A stretch of 64,000 nt of DNA from a virus. The notes beneath the pieces were generated by a model, which was not told the DNA's origin, made no database searches, and saw only the letters and a program-made list of their open reading frames with translations. Of the stretch, positions 38,757-47,947 are shown piece by piece (within the stretch, counting starts at the first letter, position 1; every line of letters begins with the position of its first letter). A program made the translations under genes and the position numbers. The stretch covers positions 1 to 64,000 of the IMG/VR virus record IMGVR_UViG_3300030099_006908; one strand, given 5' to 3'.

Positions 38757-39296
38757 ATGTCTTTTTCTGAAAAATCTTTAGAATATTTAAAAAATGTAAA
38801 AAATAAAATAGAGCCCATTGACAAACCATCTTGGACTGAGTATTTTATTACAATGGCAAAGCTAGCTAGCACAAGGAGCGCTGACGCAGAAACAAAACAC
38901 GGATGCGTTATAGCCGATAAAAAAAACAGAGTTATAGGAGTGGGTTATAATAGCTTTCCTGCTAATATGCCAGATAATATTCTTCCAAATAAGAGACCAG
39001 AAAAATATAAATGGATGGTCCACGCAGAAAGAAATGCACTGGCAAATTGTGTAGTTAGGCCAGAGGGATGTACGGCTTATATAACAGGTCGCCCATGCCT
39101 TGATTGCGCAAAATCTTTGTACCAAGAGGGTATAGAGCATTTTGTGTGCTTTGATGGGCACGGAACATATCGAGAAGAAGCAGAAGACAAAAGTATATTT
39201 GAAATTTTAGTAAAAAGTGGTGATATAAAAATAGAGTGGGTAAAGCCAGATTTTGACAAAATAATAAATTATTTGGCCTCAACAATTTCTCAGTAA
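38757..39296 (+). CDS. Deoxycytidylate deaminase
   Basis: 179 aa. WTEYFITMAKLASTRSADAE and CVIADKKNRVIGVGYN at the start, the zinc site VHAERNAL and GRPCLDCAKSL with the catalytic Glu, typical of dCMP deaminases. It would make dUMP for thymidylate synthesis; no thymidylate synthase or dUTPase is seen in this window. Lies amid virion genes. Confidence 0.9.
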   Translation: MSFSEKSLEYLKNVKNKIEPIDKPSWTEYFITMAKLASTRSADAETKHGCVIADKKNRVIGVGYNSFPANMPDNILPNKRPEKYKWMVHAERNALANCVVRPEGCTAYITGRPCLDCAKSLYQEGIEHFVCFDGHGTYREEAEDKSIFEILVKSGDIKIEWVKPDFDKIINYLASTISQ

Positions 39297-39299
39297 TTA

Positions 39300-39309
39300 G
39301 GTGTATATT
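39300..39309 (+). promoter_or_regulatory. Late-type -10 element GGTGTATATT
   Basis: TTAGGTGTATATTTATT, no -35 box; the next ATG follows 6 bases after the element, so the message would be leaderless. Confidence 0.5.
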
Positions 39310-39315
39310 TATTAC

Positions 39316-39525
39316 ATGACAAAAATTAATCTTAATAAAAAAAGTGAAGAGCAGTTTTTTGAAATAACCATACAGGTAAGAGATAAAAACGGCAACCCCA
39401 CGGGCAAAACAAAAACTTTTGGCAGCGATAGCGCGACCAGTTTTTCTGGATGGTACAATAAAAATAACGCGCCTAAGTCCAAAAAAAACAAAAAGAATAG
39501 AAAAAAGAATAACCGGAATAGCTAA
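39316..39525 (+). CDS. Small basic protein, 69 aa
   Basis: ATG right behind the GGTGTATATT element. N-terminal half beta-like (EQFFEITIQVRDKNGNPTG), C-terminal half Lys/Asn-rich (NKKNRKKNNRNS). Directly precedes the tail-tube-like gene; may be a chaperone or minor virion protein. Confidence 0.55.
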   Translation: MTKINLNKKSEEQFFEITIQVRDKNGNPTGKTKTFGSDSATSFSGWYNKNNAPKSKKNKKNRKKNNRNS

Positions 39526-40656
39526 ATGCCAGTTACCCATAGAGTATTTTACGCAGCAAAACGTGCAGGAATTGGTCCCGAGGGAGCAAAGGGCACAGCA
39601 AATTATACTCAAATGCATGGTCTTCAGTCCGTGGGTATGAGAACTACTTTTAATCTATCTCAAACCTTTGAGCTTGGACAGTTATCTGTTTACGAATATA
39701 TCGAGGGTCTTCCAGAGGTTTCTATAGATGTAGAAAAAGTTTTAGACGGATATTGCCCAGTATATGTACTCGCAACAGGACAAGGCACTCAGGCTACAGA
39801 CAGCACTCTCATTGGCAGGGCAGACGCCAAATGCGATTTTTTAATTTCTGTTTTTACAGACAGCCAAACTGTTGCAGGCGGTGTTAGTGATGCCGAAGGT
39901 ACGGGAGGCGCACTACAGCACGTTCTATGCTCAGGAGTTATGGTTGACTCTGTTTCGTATAGCATTGGAATAGATGGATATGCCACAGAAAATGTTACGT
40001 TAGTAGGACAACACAAAACATGGCACTCTGCAGGAAATGCAGGTTTTTCTGGAACAGGATTCAAGGCTGGCTTTATATCTTCTGCCGGTAACGATGCCCC
40101 TAAGTCTTTAAGCACTAATCTTAATATGGCTGGCGAAGACTACCAGAATGATGGCGGCGTACAGACAAGAGAGGATGTTTTGCTTGGACCCAACGGAACT
40201 ACGCTACCATCAGACATAGTTGGCGTAAACAATGAAGGTAAAGTAGTTATGAATCCAGATGGAAACTTTCACGTTCACCTGCAAAGCCTTTCCTTCTCAG
40301 TAGATATGGGCAGAGAGCAGATTTTTGAATTGGGTAGAAGAGGTCTATATCACAGGTATGTTCCATTTCCAGTTCAGGTTAATGCTGAAATAGGAGTTCT
40401 CTCACAATCTGGAGACTTAATAGAGGCCCACTCAGACAGGGGAATTGATAGAAGCGCATACCCAATACAGTTAATAATGAGAGAGGGCCTTGTAGTTGAT
40501 TTAGGCAGTCAAAATAGGCTCTCTTCCGTTAATGTAACGGGAGGAGATGTAGGGGGCGGAAACGAACAAATAACATACAGTTATCAAAATTTTAATGACT
40601 TTACTGTATATCATCCAGAAGACCCAAGGTCATTCTCTAGGCCCTCAGTGCCTTAG
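39526..40656 (+). CDS. Probable tail tube or tail sheath-associated protein
   Basis: 376 aa. GLQSVGMRTTFNLSQTFELG followed by QLSVYEYIEGLPEVSIDVEK and VLDGY is a pattern I associate with tail-tube proteins of large phages. Further strands (CDFLISVFTD, VDSVSYSIGIDGYATENVTL) fit a beta-barrel tube subunit. It is the clearest virion gene of the window with 33633. Start directly after the previous stop. Confidence 0.65.
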   Translation: MPVTHRVFYAAKRAGIGPEGAKGTANYTQMHGLQSVGMRTTFNLSQTFELGQLSVYEYIEGLPEVSIDVEKVLDGYCPVYVLATGQGTQATDSTLIGRADAKCDFLISVFTDSQTVAGGVSDAEGTGGALQHVLCSGVMVDSVSYSIGIDGYATENVTLVGQHKTWHSAGNAGFSGTGFKAGFISSAGNDAPKSLSTNLNMAGEDYQNDGGVQTREDVLLGPNGTTLPSDIVGVNNEGKVVMNPDGNFHVHLQSLSFSVDMGREQIFELGRRGLYHRYVPFPVQVNAEIGVLSQSGDLIEAHSDRGIDRSAYPIQLIMREGLVVDLGSQNRLSSVNVTGGDVGGGNEQITYSYQNFNDFTVYHPEDPRSFSRPSVP

Positions 40657-40693
40657 TGCTATTATAAATTAAGGAAATAAAATAGGACAGAAT

Positions 40694-43174
40694 ATGTACT
40701 CTTACGAAGATGCTTTAAGTAGCTCCACAGAATATTTTAAAGGAGACGAACTTGCCGCGAAAGTTTTTGTTGACAAGTATGCTCTTAGAGATAATAATAA
40801 AAATCTTTTAGAAAAAACGCCTGACGATATGCATCTTCGAATTGCGTCTGAGATAGCCAGAGTAGAGAAATCAAAATATAAAGAAACAAAAATAAAACCT
40901 CTATCTAAACAACTGGTCTATGAATATCTAAAAGGGTTTGAAAAAATTGTGCCTCAAGGAAGCCCCATGTACGGCATAGGAAATACAAACCAGTGCGTTA
41001 CTTTATCTAACTGCTATGTGCTTGATTCTCCAGAAGATAGCTATGGAGGCATTCACTGGACGGATGAGCAGATTACTCAAATTTCTAAAAGAAGAGGCGG
41101 TGTAGGAATAGATATTTCTAAACTTCGCCCATCCGGAGAGTCCACTAAGAACTCTTCCCGAACTACCAGCGGCATTGCGAGCTGGATGGAAAGGTTTTCA
41201 AATAGCACAAGAGAAGTAGGTCAAGATGGTCGTCGTGGTGCACAGATGCAATCTATTAGCGTTCATCATCCAGAAGTCCTTACTTTTGCCAACATTAAAA
41301 AAGACAGAACAAAGGTTACGGGCGCAAACATATCAATAAGACTTACGGACGAATTTTTAAAAGCTGTGTATAGCGATAGCAAATACGAACAAAGATGGCC
41401 CGTTGATTCTAAAGAACCAAAGATAAAGAATAAGGTTTCAGCCAGAGAAGTATGGAGACAAATAATTGAAAACGCACATGACAATGCAGAGCCAGGGCTT
41501 TTGTTTTGGGACAACGTAATTGAGAATAGCCCAGCCGACTGCTATCCAGAGGAAGGGTTTGAGACTATCTCTACCAACCCCTGTTCAGAACTTCCTCTCT
41601 CTGCCCTAGACTCATGCAGGCTTCTTCTACTGAACTTATTTGGCTATGTAAAAGAGCCGTTCACAAGCAAGGCTTATTTTGACTATCAAGAATTCTTTGA
41701 GGACGCTAAGATTGCGCAAAGAATGATGGATGATATCATAGACCTCGAAATGGAGGCCATAGAGCGAATTATTAAAAAGATTGAGTCTGACCCAGAATCA
41801 AAAGATATTAAAGCCAGAGAGCTTGATATGTGGCATAGAATCTATGATAATTGCAAAAACGGCAGGAGAACGGGTTTAGGGATTACGGCTCTTGGCGACA
41901 CAATCGCCGCGCTTGGATTTAAGTATGCTAGCGAGCGTAGCATTCAAGAGACAGACCAAATTTTTAAAACTCTGAAATTTGCATCCTACATCTCGTCGGC
42001 AGAAATGGCAGAAGACCTTGGCCCATTTCCGGTATGGAACTACGAGAAAGAATCCGGAAACAAATTCCTAAAAAGAATGTACAGCGAGAAGCTGGATTTT
42101 GGCGGGTTAGATATCAAGGGTAAAGATGTTCTTGAGAAGGTGAAACAAGTGGGTCGTAGAAACATATCTAATCTAACATGCGCTCCTGCGGGAAGCGTTA
42201 GCATTGAATGTCAAACAACCAGTGGTATTGAGCCCATGTTCATGCCCTCTTATACAAGAAAGAAAAAGGGCTATCCCTCTGATTCTGACTTCCGAACAGA
42301 CGAAGTTGACCAGAACGGAGACCACTGGATGTACTTCAAGGTGTATCACCCAAAGCTGCAAGACTGGATGAACGTCAATCCAGATAAAAAATTTGAAGAT
42401 TCTCCTTGGTTTGGAGCGTGTGCAGAAGACTTAAACTGGAAGCAGCGAGTTAAACTTCAAGCTGCGGCACAACAGCACATCGACCACGCTATTAGTTCTA
42501 CTTTAAATCTACCAGAAGATGTTTCAGTAGAACAAGTGGAAGAGATTTATGAAGAAGCCTGGGAAAGAGGCTGTAAGGGAATCACTGTATACAGAAAGAA
42601 TTGCAGGACAGGAGTTCTGGTAGAAGAGGCCAAGCAAAAGCAAGAAGAAGCTGCCGAGCAAACTGTAGAAGACGAGAAAAGGCCTAAAGAGCTACCCTGT
42701 GATGTGTACCACATTAGTGTACAGTCAAATAAGTATTTTGTTTTAGTTGGACTAAAAGATGGAAAACCATATGAAGTTTTCGCTGGCAAGAACGGGTTTC
42801 TCAACAAGGGTATCAAGAGCGGAAAAATAATCAGAAAAAGAAGAAAGGTATACAGAGCAGAGTTTGACGACGACCACCAAACTGAACTTTCACCAATTAC
42901 CGCAGCCTGTACAGACCACGAAGAAACAATTACCAGGCTCATATCTGGCTATTTAAGACTTGGCGTTGATATGCATTTTATAGTGCAACAGCTAGAAAAA
43001 GTAGACGGAGAGATGCATTGTTTTGCTAGAAGCGTGTCAAGAGCGCTAAAGAAGTATATTCCTGATGGAACAGAGGAGAAGGGCGAGTCTTGCCCTGAAT
43101 GTGGATATTCGTCTTTAGTTAGACAGGAGGGTTGCGTGACTTGTTTATCTTGTGGATGGAGTAAGTGCCTGTAA
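40694..43174 (+). CDS. nrdJ: Class II (B12-dependent) ribonucleotide reductase
   Basis: 826 aa. QCVTLSNCYVLDSPEDSYGG holds the first active-site Cys, TNPCSELPLS the NPCSE loop with the radical Cys, CAPAGSVSIECQTTSGIEP the second nucleotide-binding part, and the end SCPECGYSSLVRQEGC, CLSCGW the NrdJ-type zinc-ribbon with the reducing cysteines. It reduces ribonucleotides using adenosylcobalamin and needs no oxygen or small subunit. It lies between virion genes rather than in the replication operon. Confidence 0.93.
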   Translation: MYSYEDALSSSTEYFKGDELAAKVFVDKYALRDNNKNLLEKTPDDMHLRIASEIARVEKSKYKETKIKPLSKQLVYEYLKGFEKIVPQGSPMYGIGNTNQCVTLSNCYVLDSPEDSYGGIHWTDEQITQISKRRGGVGIDISKLRPSGESTKNSSRTTSGIASWMERFSNSTREVGQDGRRGAQMQSISVHHPEVLTFANIKKDRTKVTGANISIRLTDEFLKAVYSDSKYEQRWPVDSKEPKIKNKVSAREVWRQIIENAHDNAEPGLLFWDNVIENSPADCYPEEGFETISTNPCSELPLSALDSCRLLLLNLFGYVKEPFTSKAYFDYQEFFEDAKIAQRMMDDIIDLEMEAIERIIKKIESDPESKDIKARELDMWHRIYDNCKNGRRTGLGITALGDTIAALGFKYASERSIQETDQIFKTLKFASYISSAEMAEDLGPFPVWNYEKESGNKFLKRMYSEKLDFGGLDIKGKDVLEKVKQVGRRNISNLTCAPAGSVSIECQTTSGIEPMFMPSYTRKKKGYPSDSDFRTDEVDQNGDHWMYFKVYHPKLQDWMNVNPDKKFEDSPWFGACAEDLNWKQRVKLQAAAQQHIDHAISSTLNLPEDVSVEQVEEIYEEAWERGCKGITVYRKNCRTGVLVEEAKQKQEEAAEQTVEDEKRPKELPCDVYHISVQSNKYFVLVGLKDGKPYEVFAGKNGFLNKGIKSGKIIRKRRKVYRAEFDDDHQTELSPITAACTDHEETITRLISGYLRLGVDMHFIVQQLEKVDGEMHCFARSVSRALKKYIPDGTEEKGESCPECGYSSLVRQEGCVTCLSCGWSKCL

Positions 43175-43545
43175 TGCCTACATATGTATTTAAATGCGAA
43201 GAATGCGACTATGAACTTGAAGTTGAGCAAAGTATAAAGAAGCCCACACCAAATAGAAAAAAGTGTCCAGAATGCGGAAAAAATAAATTAGAGAGACTTT
43301 TATTTGCCCCGCACGTTTACAATAAGCCTGGAGACGATAAAATATCTATAGGTCTTCTCTCAGACAGAAATGCCGAGAGATTTTCACAAGACCAAAAAGA
43401 GGCTATAGATAAGAAAAATGGCGTTAAGAGAAAAAAGAAATCCTCAAAAAACAACTTCTGGGAAACCTCTAAGGAAAATATGAAAAAAATATCAGTAATG
43501 ACGCCCGCGCAAAAAAAGAAGTATATAGAGACTGGTGAAAAATGA
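43174..43545 (+). CDS. FmdB-type zinc-ribbon protein
   Basis: 123 aa, ATG overlapping the nrdJ stop. MPTYVFKCEECDYELEVEQS, CPECGKNKLERLLFAP is the FmdB/CxxC_CxxC_SSSS pattern. The rest is Lys-rich and disordered. Possibly a DNA- or nucleotide-linked regulator. Confidence 0.75.
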   Translation: MPTYVFKCEECDYELEVEQSIKKPTPNRKKCPECGKNKLERLLFAPHVYNKPGDDKISIGLLSDRNAERFSQDQKEAIDKKNGVKRKKKSSKNNFWETSKENMKKISVMTPAQKKKYIETGEK

Positions 43546-43895
43546 AATCGGAAAAAACAGAAGACGATAAAAAGAAAGAGATGTTGTCCAGGAAAAGAGA
43601 ATATATTCCCGGCTCCACCGTTTCTGAAGTAGTGGTTGACGTTATAACCTACAGAGCATACATAGACAAACAAACAAAGCAGAAAATATTTGAGACAGTA
43701 GATGTATCCTCAAAACAATTCTCAGCAAAAATTCCTTCTGACGACGCTCTTGAAGCCGCTGAAATAGTGTCTGGTAATCTTGAAAAAAATCAGTCAGTCT
43801 GGGATGTCTTTGATAGTATAGAGTCCGAGAATGAAATGCTAAGACAGATTTCAGAAGAACAACACAAACAGAAAAATATTAGCGATGACGAATAA
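43542..43895 (+). CDS. Hypothetical protein, 117 aa
   Basis: Charged, with a central beta part (STVSEVVVDVITYRAYIDKQ) and acidic helical end. Overlaps neighbours by a few bases. Not recognised. Confidence 0.65.
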   Translation: MKSEKTEDDKKKEMLSRKREYIPGSTVSEVVVDVITYRAYIDKQTKQKIFETVDVSSKQFSAKIPSDDALEAAEIVSGNLEKNQSVWDVFDSIESENEMLRQISEEQHKQKNISDDE

Positions 43896-44181
43896 TCATA
43901 ATGAAAACGGCGGAGTCATTGAATGCTCAAACTGTTCAGTCCCTTTAGTTGAGGTGTGGATTACCGAAGAAAATTCATCTCAAGAAACAAAAATAATTGC
44001 TGTTTGCGACCATTGCGACGACCAATCTTTTGAAAAAAAAATAATTGGGAAATTTTACTTAGGAGGAACAGATTACAGCTCGATAGATTCGATAGATACA
44101 GACAATGTAAAAGAAGAGGAATCAGTCATTACATATCAAGAAATAACTGTTAAAACTAGAAAGACAGAAGAATATGGATAG
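43885..44181 (+). CDS. Zinc-knuckle protein, 98 aa
   Basis: IECSNCSVPLVEVW and AVCDHCDDQS form two CxxC pairs 26 residues apart; a small acidic C-terminus follows. Another of the many zinc-ribbon proteins in this phage. Confidence 0.65.
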   Translation: MTNNHNENGGVIECSNCSVPLVEVWITEENSSQETKIIAVCDHCDDQSFEKKIIGKFYLGGTDYSSIDSIDTDNVKEEESVITYQEITVKTRKTEEYG

Positions 44182-44605
44182 AGATACGAGAACAAAAGAA
44201 ATGGAAGATTTCAAACTTGGCGAAGATTCCGCAGGCTCAATGCAAAGCACTGTGGGTTATACGGCTAACGAATCTCCAGATAAAGACTCGAGTGGTCATT
44301 ATGTGTTTTCTGAGCCTAAGCAAATAGAGCCGGAAAATGAGTATTGCTACGCTAAAAAAATTACAATTAAAAATAATAACGGCTCCATAAGGTACAAGTA
44401 CTTTGTTAAGGTGGGGCCGGATGGAAGGATTTTTAATCCATGGGGCATGTTTTCAGAAGGAACTCAGGGTAAATATTCTAGAGGTAGAGGCAAGCTTGAG
44501 TGGAAATTCACAGACGTAAAGGAAAAGTGTTTTGATTATTATTCAAAATTTTTACAATCAAGAAATGCAGGTTGGTTAAACAACGCTGAAAGGGAACTAA
44601 GATAA
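44174..44605 (+). CDS. Hypothetical protein, 143 aa
   Basis: Disordered acidic N-terminus and a globular C-terminus (NEYCYAKKITIKNNNGSIRY, KVGPDGRIFNPWGMFSEG). Overlaps the zinc-knuckle gene by 8 bases and the next gene by 1. Confidence 0.65.
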   Translation: MDRDTRTKEMEDFKLGEDSAGSMQSTVGYTANESPDKDSSGHYVFSEPKQIEPENEYCYAKKITIKNNNGSIRYKYFVKVGPDGRIFNPWGMFSEGTQGKYSRGRGKLEWKFTDVKEKCFDYYSKFLQSRNAGWLNNAERELR

Positions 44606-44994
44606 TGCCTAAACCAAGAGAACTCACAGATATAGAAAAATTTTATATACAAAATAACTTGCAAAAGAATGACTCCGAGCTTGCTTCTGGAATGTCTGGC
44701 GTAGGGCCAAAAACAGTCGCAAAATACAGACAAGAAGTAAATGAAAGCGCTGTCAACGATGCGTCTGAGAAGAGCAAAAGAGAGTCTGTTGAAGAGAGCC
44801 GAGAGGAAAGGATAGATAGACTGTCTAGGGCTCCCGATGCTGGAGAGCTTATGTCAAGAAGGGATGGCGTTTCTATAATGACACAGCAGGCGTCAGAGGT
44901 AACGGACGCAAGAAAAATAGTAAAAGGAAATAGCATCCCGGCTGAAGAATTTGAAGCAAAAAATAGAGACAAAATTCACAGACCAAAGAGTTGA
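44605..44994 (+). CDS. Helix-turn-helix protein, 129 aa
   Basis: Residues 6-45 (LTDIEKFYIQNNLQKNDSEL, ASGMSGVGPKTVAKYRQEV) form a helix-turn-helix like those of small terminase subunits or recombinases. The C-terminal two thirds are charged and probably disordered. A terminase role would need a large subunit, which is not in the window. Confidence 0.6.
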   Translation: MPKPRELTDIEKFYIQNNLQKNDSELASGMSGVGPKTVAKYRQEVNESAVNDASEKSKRESVEESREERIDRLSRAPDAGELMSRRDGVSIMTQQASEVTDARKIVKGNSIPAEEFEAKNRDKIHRPKS

Positions 44995-44997
44995 ATT

Positions 44998-45486
44998 ATG
45001 AGCGTAGAAAAGGTTGCCGTAGAAAAATACGGTCTATGTATAGAAGATTGCAATTTCTTAGAAGATAAAACTATATGGGTTGCATCTCTCTCAAATGGGC
45101 TAGTTGTTAGACAAGACGACGACAGAGCAGGTAAAGAGCCTGTTGCTTGGAAAAGGCTGGCAAAATATTGCAGCTACGAGTCTATAGACATAGACAGTCT
45201 TTACTTAAAGTTTCGCTCCCATCAAGTCCACATGCAAGAAGGGCCAGATGTACAAGGATATTATTTTTGTTACGGGGCGCATAAGGAGTTTGACGAAAAC
45301 ATAACGAGGCAGCATTATGTGTGCGGCGTTTTGGTCAACGGCTTTTTGGAATACGAATGGTACGAAACACCTGCTTTGGTATCGACGAAAACAAATAACA
45401 GAAAAGCAAATTCAGAAGATGTTCAATCTAGTAAATTAATATTGAAAAAAGCTGTTTCCATTGAGTCGCCATGCTTTCTTCGTTAA
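44998..45486 (+). CDS. Hypothetical protein, 162 aa
   Basis: Mixed alpha/beta protein with several Cys and aromatic residues (GYYFCYGAHKEF, HYVCGVLVNGFLEYEWY). Unrecognised. Last gene before the promoter of the replication operon. Confidence 0.65.
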   Translation: MSVEKVAVEKYGLCIEDCNFLEDKTIWVASLSNGLVVRQDDDRAGKEPVAWKRLAKYCSYESIDIDSLYLKFRSHQVHMQEGPDVQGYYFCYGAHKEFDENITRQHYVCGVLVNGFLEYEWYETPALVSTKTNNRKANSEDVQSSKLILKKAVSIESPCFLR

Positions 45487-45491
45487 TTTGA

Positions 45492-45519
45492 TTTACAACA
45501 TGCTTTTTTATGCTATAAT
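45492..45519 (+). promoter_or_regulatory. Promoter of the replication operon
   Basis: TTTACA (45492-45497), 16 bases, TATAAT (45514-45519). The first ATG is only 10 bases after the -10 box and has no ribosome site. Confidence 0.7.
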
Positions 45520-45528
45520 AATATTATT

Positions 45529-45993
45529 ATGGCAAAAGAAAAATCACAGAAAAACCCTTATCTATCATCTTACGGTGGAGGATATATTAGGGCTGACCAA
45601 TGGGTTACAGAAAAACTGTGCGCTCTTATAGCAAAAAAACAAGGCTCTGAGCTTCCAGATAAGTTTTGGAATTTACCAAACTGGAAGTCTATATTCAGAA
45701 GACAAGTACAGATGGCATCTTCTCTTCTAATAATTTATGATGCTGACGCTATTTCGTCCGCACTTAGAGATAAGCGACTTTATAATGTAAGGTCTTTTGG
45801 CGCATTTTCATACTCAGGATTTTCTAAAATTTTAGACGAACACCAGCAAAGAATAGACTCAAATGCAAAAGAAGCAGAGTTTGAATTACAAAGTAGAGAT
45901 ACTAAACAAATTCCAAAATTACATAAACGAGATAACAAGTTGTCGAGGTTAAAAAATATAGATGGCGAAACAAGACCCATTCAAAGTGGCTAA
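45529..45993 (+). CDS. Hypothetical protein, 154 aa, first of the replication operon
   Basis: Leaderless or nearly so. Tyr/Gly-rich start (NPYLSSYGGGYIRADQWV), then a helical domain (FWNLPNWKSIFRRQVQMASS). It overlaps recA by 32 bases, so translation is coupled and a recombination accessory role is plausible, but no motif confirms it. Confidence 0.65.
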   Translation: MAKEKSQKNPYLSSYGGGYIRADQWVTEKLCALIAKKQGSELPDKFWNLPNWKSIFRRQVQMASSLLIIYDADAISSALRDKRLYNVRSFGAFSYSGFSKILDEHQQRIDSNAKEAEFELQSRDTKQIPKLHKRDNKLSRLKNIDGETRPIQSG

Positions 45994-47083
45994 AGATTTA
46001 TTAGCCAAACATGGAGACAATATAGTAAGAAGTGGAGACGCAATGGTTTCCGATAAGCAGGAAATCGTTTCTGTGTCACCTCTAATTGATGTAAATATAG
46101 GAGGAGGAATACCGGAAGGCTCAGTCGTGCTTCTTGCTGGCGATGAAAAGTGCGGTAAGACTGTCACAGCATTGCAAATTTGTAAAAACGCACAAGACAT
46201 GGGCAAAAATATATACTATCTAAACATCGAGGCTAGGCTAAAATCCAGAGACTTAGAAGGAATAGATGGTCTAGACCTAGAAAAAATAAACGTAGTTAGT
46301 TCATACAGAGAGGATGACAGTGAAGGAAACCTTGTTCAGAGCAAAATTCTTAGCGGAGAAGAGTGGCTCAGTTTTGCTGAGAATTTTATACATAATGACC
46401 CTGGATGTGTTGTGGTTCTTGATTCTATTTCTCAGCTTGTAACTGAACGTCAGCTACAGGCAGACATTGGGGATGTCACTGGAGACGGTGGCTTCAGACT
46501 ACTTTCTCAGTTTATTGGCAGAATAGCTCCAGTAGTGGTTGTTAATAAATGCATTGTGATAGGCATACAACACTTAATTGCAAACACCAGAGCAAGGCCA
46601 GGACAAAAGACAAAGAGCAGAAGTGGTGGTCGTAAGATTAGATATGCGGTTGACGTAGACCTTGAATGCACATACATACAGCCCTGGAAAGCTTCTTCGG
46701 CAGAGGACGCAGAGCAGATAGGGCAAAGAGTTAATTGGATTACTCGCTCTACTGCTAGACCCATACCACCAGGAAGAAAGATTGAGTCTCTACTCAGGTA
46801 TGGAGTCGGGCTTGACAAGATTGCAGAACTAATTAGTCTAGGTAAAAGCCTTGGTTTTATTAAGGTTTCCGGTTCTTGGTATGTCCTAGAGTACATGCAA
46901 AATCATTTGGATGTTCTGGGTGTGGATGAATGGTCAGTAGATAAGAAAGGCAAATTAACGCCAGAGATGTCAAAGCTAGTACAAGCTCAGGGTGAACATA
47001 AAGCTCATGACCTACTCAAAGCTAATCCACTTTATCTTGATTGCTTACAAAAAGACATATATGAAATGCTTGGGATGACTTAA
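45962..47083 (+). CDS. recA: RecA-family recombinase
   Basis: 373 aa. Walker A LAGDEKCGKTVTALQI, the catalytic-Glu strand YYLNIEARL, Walker B CVVVLDSISQLVT, and a mobile L2-like stretch with IGIQHLIAN and SRSGGRKIRYAVDVDLECT. The Walker A loop has GDEKCGKT instead of the RecA GPESSGKT, nearer to phage UvsX-type proteins. It should form filaments on single-stranded DNA for recombination-dependent replication. Confidence 0.88.
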   Translation: MAKQDPFKVAKDLLAKHGDNIVRSGDAMVSDKQEIVSVSPLIDVNIGGGIPEGSVVLLAGDEKCGKTVTALQICKNAQDMGKNIYYLNIEARLKSRDLEGIDGLDLEKINVVSSYREDDSEGNLVQSKILSGEEWLSFAENFIHNDPGCVVVLDSISQLVTERQLQADIGDVTGDGGFRLLSQFIGRIAPVVVVNKCIVIGIQHLIANTRARPGQKTKSRSGGRKIRYAVDVDLECTYIQPWKASSAEDAEQIGQRVNWITRSTARPIPPGRKIESLLRYGVGLDKIAELISLGKSLGFIKVSGSWYVLEYMQNHLDVLGVDEWSVDKKGKLTPEMSKLVQAQGEHKAHDLLKANPLYLDCLQKDIYEMLGMT

Positions 47084-47481
47084 TGAAGGTAATAGATTTT
47101 AACGGAAAAGAACACAACTTCCCACCAACGGGTCATCAGCCTGATTTGGATGATGGCCGAAAAAGAAGTGAAATACACCTACACGCCAGAAGATTGCTCA
47201 GAGAGCTTTATCCAACACAAAGAATACTAGAAGAAGTGCCTCTGCCTGGAACTAAACAATACGCAGACTTTTACCTCCCTCACAGAAAAGCGGTTATTGA
47301 AGTTCACGGCAGACAGCACTATGAGTTTGTTGCGCACTTTCATGAAGATAGATGGGGTTTTGCAAAGTCAAAGCAAAATGACTCCAAAAAAGAAAGCTGG
47401 TGTGATATGAATAATATTAAGTATATAGTTTTACCATACAATAAGGTTAATGATTGGGATGACATCATATCAGAGTCTTGA
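47083..47481 (+). CDS. VSR/DUF559-like nuclease
   Basis: 132 aa. ADFYLPHRKAVIEVHGRQHY has the Asp62 and Glu73-x-His75-type core of the short PD-(D/E)xK family that includes very-short-patch repair enzymes; WCDMNNIKYIVLPYN is the last strand. Starts at the recA stop (TAATG). Probably repair or recombination endonuclease. Confidence 0.75.
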   Translation: MKVIDFNGKEHNFPPTGHQPDLDDGRKRSEIHLHARRLLRELYPTQRILEEVPLPGTKQYADFYLPHRKAVIEVHGRQHYEFVAHFHEDRWGFAKSKQNDSKKESWCDMNNIKYIVLPYNKVNDWDDIISES

Positions 47482-47947
47482 TGAGAGGTGGGAACAAGTA
47501 GAGAAAGCCCTAAAGCAGTTTGAGGTTGCTGTAGGGCTTGGTTCTTTAGGCCCAACCGAAGTTAATAGATGGATAAATATAAAACCTCAACTACTGAACA
47601 AACTTTCGGAACAGGAGTGCGCAGAAGGCGCTTACCTGCTTGTGCAGGAGGCTACTTTCGTTCAATCTCAAATTAATGTTTTGCAATCAAAGATAGATTG
47701 GTGCAACAGAAAAATCAACTCAATCATAGCTCCAATAATAAAAAATCAAATCACACGATATATGGAAAACGAATTAAAAAGAGCTTACGCAATAAAGCAG
47801 GACGATGTTGCTGAGAGGCTGCAACAAATAGCCGATGAGGCGTCTAGCTATCACTCACGACTAATTTACCTACCCAACTCTTTGAGAGCGCAGGCTGATA
47901 AGCTAACCAAATACCAAGAAATAAAGAGAGGTCAAAACTATGCCTGA
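47450..47947 (+). CDS. Helical protein, 165 aa
   Basis: Nearly all alpha-helical with coiled-coil segments (LLVQEATFVQSQINVLQSKI). Located between recombination nuclease and zinc-ribbon protein in front of dnaB; a recombination mediator or helicase loader is possible by position only. Confidence 0.6.
   Translation: MIGMTSYQSLDERWEQVEKALKQFEVAVGLGSLGPTEVNRWINIKPQLLNKLSEQECAEGAYLLVQEATFVQSQINVLQSKIDWCNRKINSIIAPIIKNQITRYMENELKRAYAIKQDDVAERLQQIADEASSYHSRLIYLPNSLRAQADKLTKYQEIKRGQNYA

Noticed and set aside
44605-44994. Small terminase subunit
   Set aside because: Only the helix-turn-helix supports it; no large terminase gene in the window.
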